Assembly: GCA_021847995.1 (NCBI GenBank)
Contig: JAJZNE010000101.1
Coordinates: 1-48,634 of the forward strand
DNA from: Pseudomonadota bacterium
Lineage (GTDB): Bacteria > Pseudomonadota > Alphaproteobacteria > Acetobacterales > Acetobacteraceae
DNA length: 48,634 nucleotides
Direction of reading: 5' to 3'
The position numbers and the translations under genes are program-made. The notes under the pieces are model-generated. The model searched no databases. It saw only the letters and a list, made by a program, of their open reading frames with translations, and was not told the DNA's origin. Position 1 is the first letter of the stretch, and every line of letters starts with the position of its first letter. Of the stretch, positions 1-9,892 are shown piece after piece.

Positions 1-237
1 ATCTGGTGCGGGCCGGGAAGGATAAAAAATCCGTCAGGCTCCGGCGCAAGGTGGCAGGCTGGGACACAGGATACCTGGACGGCATCCTCAATGAACAAAT
101 CAGGTGAACTTGGATTCGTGGCCCTGGGATGGTCAGCGAAAGCTTGCCCCACGGCCCGATCCGCGCCACGGTGCGGCGTGCGGACAGGTCTTCCTGGCGC
201 GGCCGGATCGCCGCGATCGACCCCCGGGCGCGTGGGC

Positions 238-726
238 ATGCTGCTCGCGGCGCTGCTCACGTTGCCCGCGCGGGCGGAGACGCCGGCACCGCCGGCCGCG
301 CCGGCGCCAGCTTCATCCGCCCCGGCCAGCGGTGAAATTTCGGAAAATCAGGTGATTGCCGTTCTCGGCTTGGCGGCGATGGCGCAGGACGGGAAGGATA
401 TCGGACGGATCGTCGATATCCTGGTCGATCGCAACGGCCGGCCGCGCGCCGCGGTGATCGACGTGGGCGGGTTTCTCGGCATGGGCAACCGCAAAGTTGC
501 GATCGACTGGAGCGCGCTCCGGTTCGACATGGGCAAGGCACACGCCACGCTCGACCTCAACGCCGATCGGATCAAGGGAGCGCCTGCCTACGATCCCGGC
601 AAGCCGGTGGAGGCGCTGGGCGTGCCGGCACCGGCGCCGACGACGGCCAAGCCGCCGCCGCCACCCTCCGCCCTCGCCCCGGCAGCCCCCGCGTCGCCGG
701 CGCCCGCTGCCGTGCCGGCGCAGTGA
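238..726 (+). CDS. PRC-barrel domain protein, exported
   Basis: Predicted 162-residue protein. A hydrophobic signal-like stretch (LLAALLTLPARA) is followed by a Pro/Ala linker, then a PRC-barrel-like domain (IAVLGLAAMAQDGKDIGRIVDI onward, about residues 37-115), then a second Pro/Ala tail. PRC barrels are small beta domains in RNA-processing and photosynthetic reaction-centre proteins; exported versions in alphaproteobacteria have no firm function. Start: the same frame is open from an ATG at 91, but codons 91-231 have A/T-rich third positions, whereas from about 232 nearly every third base is G or C. ATG 238 or GTG 232 is therefore preferred, although neither has a clear ribosome binding site and the signal peptide lacks a basic n-region. 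The MFS gene starts 4 bases downstream, so the two are probably co-transcribed. Confidence 0.7.
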   Translation: MLLAALLTLPARAETPAPPAAPAPASSAPASGEISENQVIAVLGLAAMAQDGKDIGRIVDILVDRNGRPRAAVIDVGGFLGMGNRKVAIDWSALRFDMGKAHATLDLNADRIKGAPAYDPGKPVEALGVPAPAPTTAKPPPPPSALAPAAPASPAPAAVPAQ

Positions 727-730
727 GCGC

Positions 731-2002
731 ATGCGGGGGACGGAACCGGGAACCCCGGCGGCGGCGCCGGACCAGGCCGGACTGCGGGCGCTCGACTGGC
801 TGAATTTTTTTGTTGCCAATCTGCAAACCGGGTTCGGCCCGTTCATCGCCGTCTATCTGACCACCGACAAGTGGACGCAGGGCCAGATCGGCGTGGCGCT
901 TTCGGTCGGCTCCGCGGTCGGCATCCTGGGCCAGGTGCCGGCCGGCCTGCTGGTGGATGCGCTGCGGCAGAAGCGTGTCGCCGCCGCCTTCGCGCTCGGC
1001 GGCATCGCCGCGGCGGCGGGGATGCTGGCGCTGTGGCCGGCGCGGCTGCCGGTGCTGCTGGCGCAGGTGGTGCATGGCTTCGCCGGCTGCGTGCTCTATC
1101 CCGCGATCGCCGCGATCACCCTCAACCGCGTCGGCCGCCGCGCCTATGCCGAGCGGCTTGGCCGCAACGCCCGCTTCGCCGCCATGGGCAATGCCGCCGG
1201 GGCGGCGGTGATGGGGCTGATCGGCAGCTATCTGTCGAGCCGCACCGTGTTCTGGTTCGCCGCTGCGCTCTGTGTACCGGCGCTGGCGGCGGTATGGGGG
1301 ATGCCGCCGCGCGACCCGCCGCACGATCCCGAACTTGCTGCCGCCATCGAGGCGCCGGGCGACCGGCGCGGGCCGGCGTGGCGGGTGGTGCTGGACCGCC
1401 GGGTGCTGGCGTTCGCGCTGTGCATCGTCTGTTTCCACCTGGCCAACACGGCGATGCTGCCGGTGGCGGCGGCGGAGGTGACGCGGCAGGCGGGGGATGC
1501 CGCCAATCTCGTGATCGCGGCGGCGCTGGTGGTGCCGCAACTGGTGGTGGCGCTGCTCTCTCCCCTGGTCGGCCGGCTCGCCGAGCGGCGCGGGCGGCGG
1601 CTGGTGCTGCTGGCCGGATTCCTCGCCCTGCCGGTGCGCGGCCTGCTGTTCGCCACCCTCGCCAGCCCGGCGCTGATCGTCGCCGTCCAGGTGCTCGACG
1701 GCGTGGGGGGCGCGGTAATCGGCGTGCTGGTGCCGCTGGTTGCCGCCGATCTGACGCGCGGCACCGGGCGGTTCAACCTGTGCATGGGCACGATCGGCCT
1801 CGCGGTCGGCGTCGGCGCCACGCTGAGCACGGCGATCGCCGGCGATCTTGCCGGGCGGTTCGGCAGCAGCATCGCCTTCCTCGCCCTCACGCTCGCCGGC
1901 GCCGTCGGGGTGCTGACGGTGGCGCTGGCGATGCCGGAGACGCGGCCGGAGGCGGCGGCGGGCGCGCTCAGGCGGCGCTGGCGCCCATCGCCTGCCGAAT
2001 GA
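731..2002 (+). CDS. Major facilitator superfamily transporter
   Basis: A 423-residue inner-membrane protein with about 12 hydrophobic segments in two halves separated by a charged loop near residues 195-215 (PPRDPPHDPELAAAIE). The N-terminal half has the usual MFS arrangement of helix 2, a short basic loop (DALRQKRVA) and helix 3; a matching loop (GRLAERRGRRLVLL) follows in the second half. This supports a proton-linked drug or metabolite exporter, but no substrate can be read from sequence. ATG 731 is chosen because it follows the PRC-barrel stop by 4 bases and precedes the first membrane segment at a normal distance; the frame is open further upstream inside the neighbouring gene. Its last 35 bases overlap the end of the convergent UbiH-family gene. 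Confidence 0.85.
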   Translation: MRGTEPGTPAAAPDQAGLRALDWLNFFVANLQTGFGPFIAVYLTTDKWTQGQIGVALSVGSAVGILGQVPAGLLVDALRQKRVAAAFALGGIAAAAGMLALWPARLPVLLAQVVHGFAGCVLYPAIAAITLNRVGRRAYAERLGRNARFAAMGNAAGAAVMGLIGSYLSSRTVFWFAAALCVPALAAVWGMPPRDPPHDPELAAAIEAPGDRRGPAWRVVLDRRVLAFALCIVCFHLANTAMLPVAAAEVTRQAGDAANLVIAAALVVPQLVVALLSPLVGRLAERRGRRLVLLAGFLALPVRGLLFATLASPALIVAVQVLDGVGGAVIGVLVPLVAADLTRGTGRFNLCMGTIGLAVGVGATLSTAIAGDLAGRFGSSIAFLALTLAGAVGVLTVALAMPETRPEAAAGALRRRWRPSPAE

Positions 2003-3182
2003 ACAGGCGCTTGAGCCGCGGCAGCCGGTGCACGGCGCCGATGCCGAGGTCGCGCACCATGCGCAGCAGCGGGTTGTCATTGGCGAACAGCCGTTCAAGG
2101 CCGTCGGTCGCCGCCAGCATCAGCAGGTTGTCCGGCCGCCGCCGCGCCTGATAGCGGGCGAGCAGCCCGGGCGCGCCGGGGTCCGCCCCCGCTGCGTGGG
2201 CCGCGATCACCAGGTCGGCCAGCGCCGCCGCGTCACGAAAGCCGAGATTGAGACCCTGGCCGGCGATCGGATGGATGCCGTGCGCGGCATCGCCGACCAA
2301 AGCGAGGCGGGTCGAGATGTAGCGGTGCGCGTGCATGGCCGAGAGCGGATAGCTCCAGCGCCGCCCGACCGGACGCAGCGCGCCGAGATGATCGCCGAGA
2401 CGGCGGGCGAGTTCGTGGGCGAAGGCGGCTTCCGGCAGCGCCAGCAGGCGCGTCGCCGCGGCCTCGCTCTCCGTCCACACGATGGCGGAGAGATGCGGCG
2501 CGCCCTCGGTCGGGGCCATCGGCAGTTGGGCGAACGGGCCGGCGGGCAGGAAATGCTCCAGCGCCACCTCGTGGTGCGGACGCTCATGCGCGACGGCGCA
2601 GACGATGCCGGTCTGGCGATAGGGGATGCGGGTGACGGGAATACCTGCCTCGGTACGCAGCCTGCTGTTGCGCCCCTCCGCCGCCACCACGAGGCGTGCG
2701 GAGATTTCCGGCCCGTCGGCGATGTGCACCAGCGCCCCTTCGGCGCCGCGGCTCACCGAGACGGCGGCGGGGGCGAACAGGCGCAGCGCCGGCAGTGCGT
2801 GCAGATGCGCGTTCAGTGCCATGCGCAGACTGCGCGCCTCCACCATCCAGCCGAAGGCGTCGGTGCCCACGTCGTCGGCGCCGAAATGCAGATGGAGCGG
2901 GGAGGGCCGCCGGCCGAGGCGGCCGTCGGAGACGCGGATGGCGCGGATCGGGCCGGCGGGGAAGGGCAGACGCTGCCACAGTCCGGCGGCTTCCAGCAAT
3001 CGGCGCGATCCGGCGGCGATGGCGTAGGCGCGGCCGTCGAAATCCGGATGCTCCATCGGCGGCAGCTTCGCGTGATCGAGAACCGCGACGGCGACCCCCG
3101 CCGCCGCCAGGCGGCAGGCAAGAGCACCGCCGACCGGGCCGGCCCCGACCACGCAGACATCAGTTTCGATCCGTTCGTGCAT
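1968..3182 (-). CDS. UbiH/UbiF/COQ6-family FAD-dependent ubiquinone-biosynthesis hydroxylase
   Basis: A 404-residue flavoprotein monooxygenase. The N-terminal dinucleotide fold reads VVGAGPVGGALACRLA (about residues 10-26). The family FAD motif is near residue 280 (LVGDAAHGIHPIAGQGLNLG), and the DFDGRAYAIA stretch near residue 47 is typical of the UbiH/Coq6 group. These enzymes hydroxylate the ring of polyprenylated ubiquinone precursors, using NAD(P)H and oxygen. Which ring position this paralogue uses (UbiH, UbiI, UbiL or UbiM role) cannot be told from sequence, so no symbol is given. The start at 3182 puts the FAD fold at the N terminus; the frame extends 22 codons upstream without family similarity. 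It is transcribed divergently from glnK-amtB and overlaps the MFS gene tail by 35 bases. Confidence 0.88.
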   Translation of the reverse strand: MHERIETDVCVVGAGPVGGALACRLAAAGVAVAVLDHAKLPPMEHPDFDGRAYAIAAGSRRLLEAAGLWQRLPFPAGPIRAIRVSDGRLGRRPSPLHLHFGADDVGTDAFGWMVEARSLRMALNAHLHALPALRLFAPAAVSVSRGAEGALVHIADGPEISARLVVAAEGRNSRLRTEAGIPVTRIPYRQTGIVCAVAHERPHHEVALEHFLPAGPFAQLPMAPTEGAPHLSAIVWTESEAAATRLLALPEAAFAHELARRLGDHLGALRPVGRRWSYPLSAMHAHRYISTRLALVGDAAHGIHPIAGQGLNLGFRDAAALADLVIAAHAAGADPGAPGLLARYQARRRPDNLLMLAATDGLERLFANDNPLLRMVRDLGIGAVHRLPRLKRLFIRQAMGASAA

Positions 3183-3319
3183 GGCCTGCCCCGATCCTGC
3201 CTCGCTTGCGTGCAGCGCCACAGAATGCGGCGCCCAGACAGATTGCAACAGGCCCCGCCGCCACTGCCTGCACTTTGGTCACAGGCGGCGGCGGCCCTGG
3301 CCGCCGGCCCCGTCCGCGG

Positions 3320-3758
<439 letters not shown>

Positions 3759-3808
3759 GCCGCCGCGACCGCGACGCATTCCAGGATCAGGACGAGGAAC
3801 ACCCGAGG

Positions 3809-5221
3809 ATGAGAAGGCTGACCGAGACGCTCCCGGTGCGTGCCGGGCTGGCGCTGCTGCCGTTGCTGCTGGCCGTGCCGGCCCTGGCCGATGATCAGGC
3901 GACGCCGGGCGCGGCTGCGGTTCCCGCCGCCGCTGCCGCCGTGGCCGCCAAGCTCGACAGCGGCGACACCGCCTGGATGCTGACCAGCACGGCGCTGGTG
4001 CTGATGATGACGATCCCCGGCCTCGCCCTGTTCTATGCCGGGATGGTGCGGAAAAAAAACATTCTTGCCACCATCATGCAGTCCTTCACCATCTGCTGCC
4101 TCGTCACGGTGACGTGGATGGTGGCGGGCTACAGCCTCGCGTTCACCAACGGCAATCCCTATATCGGCGATCTGTCGCGCTTCTTCCTGGCCGGGTTCGG
4201 CGCCAACTGGGACAAGGCCTTCGTCCTCGGCGCCGGCGCCGACGGCGCCACGCCGCTGACGGTGCCCGAGAGCGTCTATATGATGTTCCAGATGACGTTC
4301 GCGATCATCACGCCGGCGCTGATCGCAGGCGCGTTCGCCGACCGGATGAAGTTCTCGGCGATGTGCCTGTTCATGGTGCTGTGGTCGCTGTTCGTCTATT
4401 CGCCGATCGCGCACTGGGTGTGGAGCGCCACCGGCTGGCTCGGCGCCGGCGTGTTCGGCCTGCCGGGTGCCGCGGACTTCGCCGGCGGGACGGTGGTGCA
4501 CATCAATGCCGGCATCGCCGGGCTGGTCGCCTGTCTCGTGCTCGGCAAGCGGGTCGGCTACGGCAGCGAAAACATGGCGCCCTACAATGTCGCCTATGCG
4601 GTGATCGGTGCGTCGCTGCTGTGGGTCGGCTGGTTCGGGTTCAATGCCGGCTCGGCGGTCGCGGCCAACGGGCGCGCCGGCATGGCGATGACGGTGACGC
4701 AGATCGCCACCGCCGCCGCCGCCCTTGCCTGGATGTTCGCCGAGTGGGGCAGCAAGGGCAAGCCGAGCGTGCTCGGCGCCGCCTCGGGCGCGGTCGCCGG
4801 GCTGGTGGCGATCACGCCCGCCTCCGGCTTCGTGCTGCCCGGCCCGTCGCTGATCATCGGCCTCGCCGCCGGCGCGATCTGCTTCTGGTCCGCGACCAGC
4901 CTCAAGCACCTGTTCGGCTATGACGACAGCCTCGACACGTTCGGCGTCCATGGGGTGGGCGGCATCATCGGCGCGCTGCTGACCGGCGTGTTCGCCTTCG
5001 GACCTTTCACGGCCACCAAGGATGCCCCGCAGGGCGTCAATATCGGCGGCATTACCCAGTTCGAGGCGCAGGTGGTGGCCGTCCTCGCCACCCTGATCTG
5101 GAGCGGCCTGATCAGCTTCGTGCTGTTCAAGGTGGTCGATGTCGTGGTCGGCCTGCGGGTCAGCGAGGAGGAGGAGAGGGAGGGGCTCGACGTGGTGCTG
5201 CACGGCGAACGTCTCGGCTGA
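3809..5221 (+). CDS. amtB: Ammonium transporter AmtB
   Basis: A 470-residue Amt/MEP/Rh channel. It has a cleavable signal peptide (about residues 1-22, ending PALADD), an Ala-rich linker, and 11 membrane helices beginning at TAWMLTSTALVLMM. Family hallmarks are GLALFYAGMVRKKN in the first helix region, the pore motifs GGTVVHINAGIAGLV and FGVHGVGGIIGALLTGVF (twin pore histidines), and FNAGSAVAANGRAGMA. It moves ammonium across the inner membrane and is gated by GlnK, whose gene precedes it. ATG 3809 is chosen because it opens the signal peptide and has GAGGA upstream; the frame is open far further upstream but only with Arg-rich non-coding-type sequence. Confidence 0.96.
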   Translation: MRRLTETLPVRAGLALLPLLLAVPALADDQATPGAAAVPAAAAAVAAKLDSGDTAWMLTSTALVLMMTIPGLALFYAGMVRKKNILATIMQSFTICCLVTVTWMVAGYSLAFTNGNPYIGDLSRFFLAGFGANWDKAFVLGAGADGATPLTVPESVYMMFQMTFAIITPALIAGAFADRMKFSAMCLFMVLWSLFVYSPIAHWVWSATGWLGAGVFGLPGAADFAGGTVVHINAGIAGLVACLVLGKRVGYGSENMAPYNVAYAVIGASLLWVGWFGFNAGSAVAANGRAGMAMTVTQIATAAAALAWMFAEWGSKGKPSVLGAASGAVAGLVAITPASGFVLPGPSLIIGLAAGAICFWSATSLKHLFGYDDSLDTFGVHGVGGIIGALLTGVFAFGPFTATKDAPQGVNIGGITQFEAQVVAVLATLIWSGLISFVLFKVVDVVVGLRVSEEEEREGLDVVLHGERLG

Positions 5222-5226
5222 CTGTC

Positions 5227-5260
5227 CGCCCCTCCCGGCGCATGGGCGGCGGGAGGGGCG
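5227..5260 (+). terminator. GC-rich hairpin after amtB
   Basis: An 11-bp perfect inverted repeat (CGCCCCTCCCG and CGGGAGGGGCG) around a 12-base loop starts 6 bases after the amtB stop. There is no T tract, so it may be a transcript-stabilising or Rho-assisted end rather than a classical intrinsic terminator. The remaining bases to the mreB start (5261-5487) show no feature I can name. Confidence 0.5.
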
Positions 5261-5457
5261 GGCGCCGGCGCCGAGCATGCCTGCCGCAATGGGCGCACTG
5301 CCCGGCGCGGTCCGGCGTGCCGGCGCTGCGCGGCCGTGCTTCGGGCAGCCTGTCTGCACCGGGGGTGGAACGAGGCACACCGTGCGCGGGCAATCGCCGC
5401 CGCATCGCCGCGACCCTTGAGATCGTCCGGATGAACGGTTAAAGCCCAGCGCCTTGA

Positions 5458-6531
<1,074 letters not shown>

Positions 6532-6592
6532 TCCTCGCCGAGGGGCAGGGATTGCGGCAATCTGCCGCGCACGCAACGAAGGGTCCGCGCCG

Positions 6593-7465
6593 GTGATCCG
6601 GCTATCCATCCCGGTCCGCCAGGCCTTGGCGAAGCTGACGCTGCCGGTGCTGATCGTGGCGGCATTCGTGCTGATGCTGGTCGGCAAGGCGGATACCGTG
6701 CTGGCCGAGCGGGCGCGCATGGCGCTGGCCGATGCGCTGGCGCCGCTCTATGGCGCGCTGGCGCAGCCGCTCGACACCCTGCGCGCCGGCATCGACAGCA
6801 TCGGCGAAATGTTCGTCCTGCATGCCGAGAACGCCCGCCTGCGCGCCGAGAACGAGCGGCTGCGGCAATGGCAGGCCGCGGCGCTGGCGCTGGATGCCGA
6901 GAACGCGGCGCTGAAGGCAAACCTGCACTGGCTGCCCGACCCGCCGGCAAGCTACATCACCGCCCGCGTGGTGGCCGATGCCGGCGGCCTCTATGCCCGC
7001 GCGGTGCTGCTCTCCACCGGGCCGGGCGCGCATGTCGAACGTGGGCAGGTGGCGCTCGACGACCGCGGGCTGGTCGGGCGGGTGACGGAGCGGGGCGCAC
7101 GCAGTGCGCGCGTGCTGCTGATCACCGACATGAACAGCCGGATTCCGGTGATCCTTGAGGGCAGCCGCGCGCATGCCATCCTGGCCGGCAGCAACGGCCC
7201 ACGTCCGCGCCTGCTGTTCTGGCCGGAGGGCCAGATGCCGGCGGAGGGCGAGCGGGTGGTGACGAGTGCGGAGGCCAACGCCTTCCCGCCCGGCCTGCCG
7301 GTCGGCACGGTGCATATCGTCGGTCGCAACGGCGTCGAGGTGCTGCCGGCGGCGCGGCTCGACCGGCTGGAGATCGTGCGCATTTTCGATTACGGCCTGC
7401 ACGCGATCGCGCCGCCGGAAATCTCCGCTTCACGCCAGCAGGCGGCGGCGGAGCGGCGGCACTGA
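6593..7465 (+). CDS. mreC: Rod shape-determining protein MreC
   Basis: A 290-residue bitopic membrane protein. One membrane helix lies at about residues 16-31, followed by a coiled coil at about 65-110 (ENARLRAENERLRQWQAAA). The periplasmic beta domains start near ITARVVADAGGLYARAVLL, a sequence characteristic of MreC. It links MreB and MreD to the penicillin-binding proteins and activates PBP2. The GTG start at 6593 leaves a short basic N terminus before the helix. Its stop overlaps the mreD start as TGATG, so translation is probably coupled. Confidence 0.94.
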   Translation: MIRLSIPVRQALAKLTLPVLIVAAFVLMLVGKADTVLAERARMALADALAPLYGALAQPLDTLRAGIDSIGEMFVLHAENARLRAENERLRQWQAAALALDAENAALKANLHWLPDPPASYITARVVADAGGLYARAVLLSTGPGAHVERGQVALDDRGLVGRVTERGARSARVLLITDMNSRIPVILEGSRAHAILAGSNGPRPRLLFWPEGQMPAEGERVVTSAEANAFPPGLPVGTVHIVGRNGVEVLPAARLDRLEIVRIFDYGLHAIAPPEISASRQQAAAERRH

Positions 7466-8010
7466 TGGACCGGCTGCCCGGCATCCGGCCGCGCGAGAGC
7501 GTCTGGCGGCGGCTCGACATGGCGGCGCGCTGGGCGTTCCCGGCAACCACGACGGCGCTGCTGCTGCTGCTCGCCGCCAGTCCGCTCGGCCTGCCCGGGC
7601 AGGCGGAGGCGCAGGTGGCGATCGCCCTCGGCTGCGTGTTCTTCTGGTCGCTGTTCCGCCCGGCCGCGATGCTGCCGGTGGTGGTGTTTCCGATCGGGCT
7701 GCTGACCGATCTGCTGGGCTATGCGCCGCCCGGCGTGGGCGTGCTGTCGCTGCTGCTGGTGCATGGTGCGGCGCTGCGCTGGCGCTGGCGGCTGACGCGG
7801 CAGGGGTTCCTGGTGGTGTGGCTTGCCTTCGCGGCACTCGGCAGCGGCATGGCGGCGCTGCAATGGGCGCTGACGGCCGCCCTGCTATGGCGGCTGCTGC
7901 CGCCCGGCCCGGCGCTGTTCCAGGCGGTGGTCGCCGCCGGCCTTTATCCGGCGCTGGCGATGCTGCTGACGCGCGCCCACCAGTCGCTCGCCGCGCCGGA
8001 GCGGGCGTGA
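7465..8010 (+). CDS. mreD: Rod shape-determining protein MreD
   Basis: A 181-residue, highly hydrophobic protein with five or six membrane helices and almost no soluble portion. It is recognised mainly by position between mreC and mrdA and by its size; segments such as LFRPAAMLPVVVFPIGLLTDLLGYAPPG fit the MreD family. It is an integral part of the MreBCD-RodA-PBP2 complex. It starts at ATG 7465, overlapping the mreC stop by one base. Confidence 0.9.
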   Translation: MDRLPGIRPRESVWRRLDMAARWAFPATTTALLLLLAASPLGLPGQAEAQVAIALGCVFFWSLFRPAAMLPVVVFPIGLLTDLLGYAPPGVGVLSLLLVHGAALRWRWRLTRQGFLVVWLAFAALGSGMAALQWALTAALLWRLLPPGPALFQAVVAAGLYPALAMLLTRAHQSLAAPERA

Positions 8011-8026
8011 TGGCAGGGGCCCCGCG

Positions 8027-9892
8027 ATGAAGCGCGAGAGCCGGCGCATGGCGGTGTTCACCCGCCGCGGGCTGCTGATCGCCGGGGCGCAGGTGGCGGC
8101 GTTCGGGGCGCTCGGCGCGCGGCTCTATCAGGTGCAGGTGGTGGAGGGCAGCAGATACGCGACGCTCGCCGATACCAACCGCATCAGCACCCGCCTGATC
8201 GCCCCGCCGCGCGGCCGGCTGCTCGACCGCACCGGCCAGCCGGTCGCCAACAACCGGCAGAACTGGCGCGCCCTGCTGATCGCCGAGCAGGCCGACGATG
8301 TCGGCGCCACGCTCGATGCCTTCGCCCGCATCGTGCCGCTGGCCGACCATGAACGCGCCCGCATCGAACGCGACGTGCGCCGCCATCGCCGCTTCATTCC
8401 CGTCACGGTGCGCGAGTTCCTCGACTGGAGCGACATGGCGGCGCTGGAGGTGAACGCGCCCGAGCTGCCCGGCATCGTCATCGATCTCGGCACCACGCGG
8501 CAATATCCGCTGGGGCCGGCGCTTGCCCATGTCGCGGGCTATGTCGCGCCACCGAGCGAGGCAGACATGGGCGAGGATGCCATGCTGGCGCTGCCCGGCA
8601 TCCGCATCGGCCGGGCCGGGCTGGAGAAATACCACGATCTCGCCCTGCGCGGGCGCGCCGGCGCGGTGCAGATGGAGGTGAACGCGGTCGGCCGCGCCAT
8701 ACGCGAACTGGTCCGCCAGGAGGGGGCGCCCGGCCAGGATCTCACGCTTTCGATCGACGCCACGCTGCAACAGCAGGTGATCGGCCATCTCGGGGACGAG
8801 AGCGCCTCCGCCGTCGTGCTCGACGCACGCAACGGAGAGGTGCTGGCGATGGCCACCAACCCGTCCTTCGACCCGAGCCTGTTCGATTCCGGCGTGTCGC
8901 AGGCGCAGTGGATCGAATGGACCAACAACCGCCGCGCGCCGCTGATCAACAAGGCGGCGGCCGGCCTCTATGCGCCCGGCTCGACGTTCAAGATGGTCGT
9001 GGCGCTGGCGGGGCTGGAGGCGCGGGCGATCACGCCGACCGACCGCATCAACTGCCCGGGCTATCTCGACCTCGGCGACACGCGCTTCCATTGCTGGCGC
9101 AAGGGCGGCCACGGGCTGCTCGATCTGCACGGCGGCATCAAGAATTCCTGCGACGTGTATTTCTACGAGGTGGCGCGGCGCACCGGCATCGACCACATCG
9201 CCGCGATGGCCAACCGCTTCGGCCTCGGCGTCGATCTGGCGATCGAACTGCCGGGAGCACGGCGCGGGCTGGTGCCGACTCGGGCATGGCGGCTCGCGCA
9301 CGGCAAGCCGTGGAACATGGGCGATACCGTGGTGCACGGCATCGGCCAGGGGTTTCTTCAGGTGACGCCGCTCGCGCTGGCGGCGATGGCGGCGCGGATC
9401 GCGACCGGGCGGGCGGTGCAGCCGCATCTGACGCGCGCTGTCGGCGGTCTGGTACAGAAAGGGGCGGAGGCGAGCGACTGGCCGCCGCTCGGCCTGCCGG
9501 AGCGGGAACTGCGTGCGGTCCGCGACGGCATGTGGGCGGTGGTGAACGAGCATGACGGCACCGCGCCGATCGCGAAGCTGCCGCTGCCGGGCGTGCAGAT
9601 GGCGGGCAAGACGGGATCGTCGCAGGTCCGCCGCGTCTCCCGCGAGCAGCGCGAGCACGGCTTCAAATCGGAAAACCTGCCGTGGGAATTCCGTCCGCAC
9701 GCGCTGTTCGTCGCCTTTGCGCCGTATGACGCGCCGCGCTACGCGCTCGCGGTGGTGGTGGAGCACGGCAATGCCGGCGCGGCGATGGCGGCGCCGATCG
9801 CGCGCGACATCATGCTCGATGTGCTGGCGCGCGATCCCGCGGCCCCGCGCGACGTGCCGCCGCAGCGGCTGGCGGGGGGGAGTGCGGCGTGA
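8027..9892 (+). CDS. mrdA: Peptidoglycan transpeptidase PBP2 (class B)
   Basis: A 621-residue class B penicillin-binding protein. It has an N-terminal anchor (about residues 15-35), the pedestal/dimerisation domain starting at APPRGRLLDRTGQPVANN, and a C-terminal transpeptidase domain. Active-site motifs are STFK with catalytic Ser319 and Lys322, SCD at about 374-376, and KTG at 528-530. It crosslinks side-wall peptidoglycan with RodA, whose GTG start overlaps its stop by four bases (GTGA). ATG 8027 follows mreD by 16 bases; a second in-frame ATG lies at 8048 before the anchor. No truncation is seen. Confidence 0.95.
   Translation: MKRESRRMAVFTRRGLLIAGAQVAAFGALGARLYQVQVVEGSRYATLADTNRISTRLIAPPRGRLLDRTGQPVANNRQNWRALLIAEQADDVGATLDAFARIVPLADHERARIERDVRRHRRFIPVTVREFLDWSDMAALEVNAPELPGIVIDLGTTRQYPLGPALAHVAGYVAPPSEADMGEDAMLALPGIRIGRAGLEKYHDLALRGRAGAVQMEVNAVGRAIRELVRQEGAPGQDLTLSIDATLQQQVIGHLGDESASAVVLDARNGEVLAMATNPSFDPSLFDSGVSQAQWIEWTNNRRAPLINKAAAGLYAPGSTFKMVVALAGLEARAITPTDRINCPGYLDLGDTRFHCWRKGGHGLLDLHGGIKNSCDVYFYEVARRTGIDHIAAMANRFGLGVDLAIELPGARRGLVPTRAWRLAHGKPWNMGDTVVHGIGQGFLQVTPLALAAMAARIATGRAVQPHLTRAVGGLVQKGAEASDWPPLGLPERELRAVRDGMWAVVNEHDGTAPIAKLPLPGVQMAGKTGSSQVRRVSREQREHGFKSENLPWEFRPHALFVAFAPYDAPRYALAVVVEHGNAGAAMAAPIARDIMLDVLARDPAAPRDVPPQRLAGGSAA

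Noticed and set aside
1..90. End of an upstream gene or RNA in the first 90 bases
   Set aside because: No frame with coding-type codon use and no RNA fold recognised.
3266..3286. NtrC binding site upstream of the sigma-54 promoter
   Set aside because: Only 5-bp arms with 11-base spacing; poor match to the NtrC consensus, so not listed as a feature.
7430..9766. Very long open frame on the minus strand opposite mreD and mrdA
   Set aside because: Antisense shadow of GC-rich genes: Arg/His/Gln-rich, no domain, and the plus-strand genes have full motifs.
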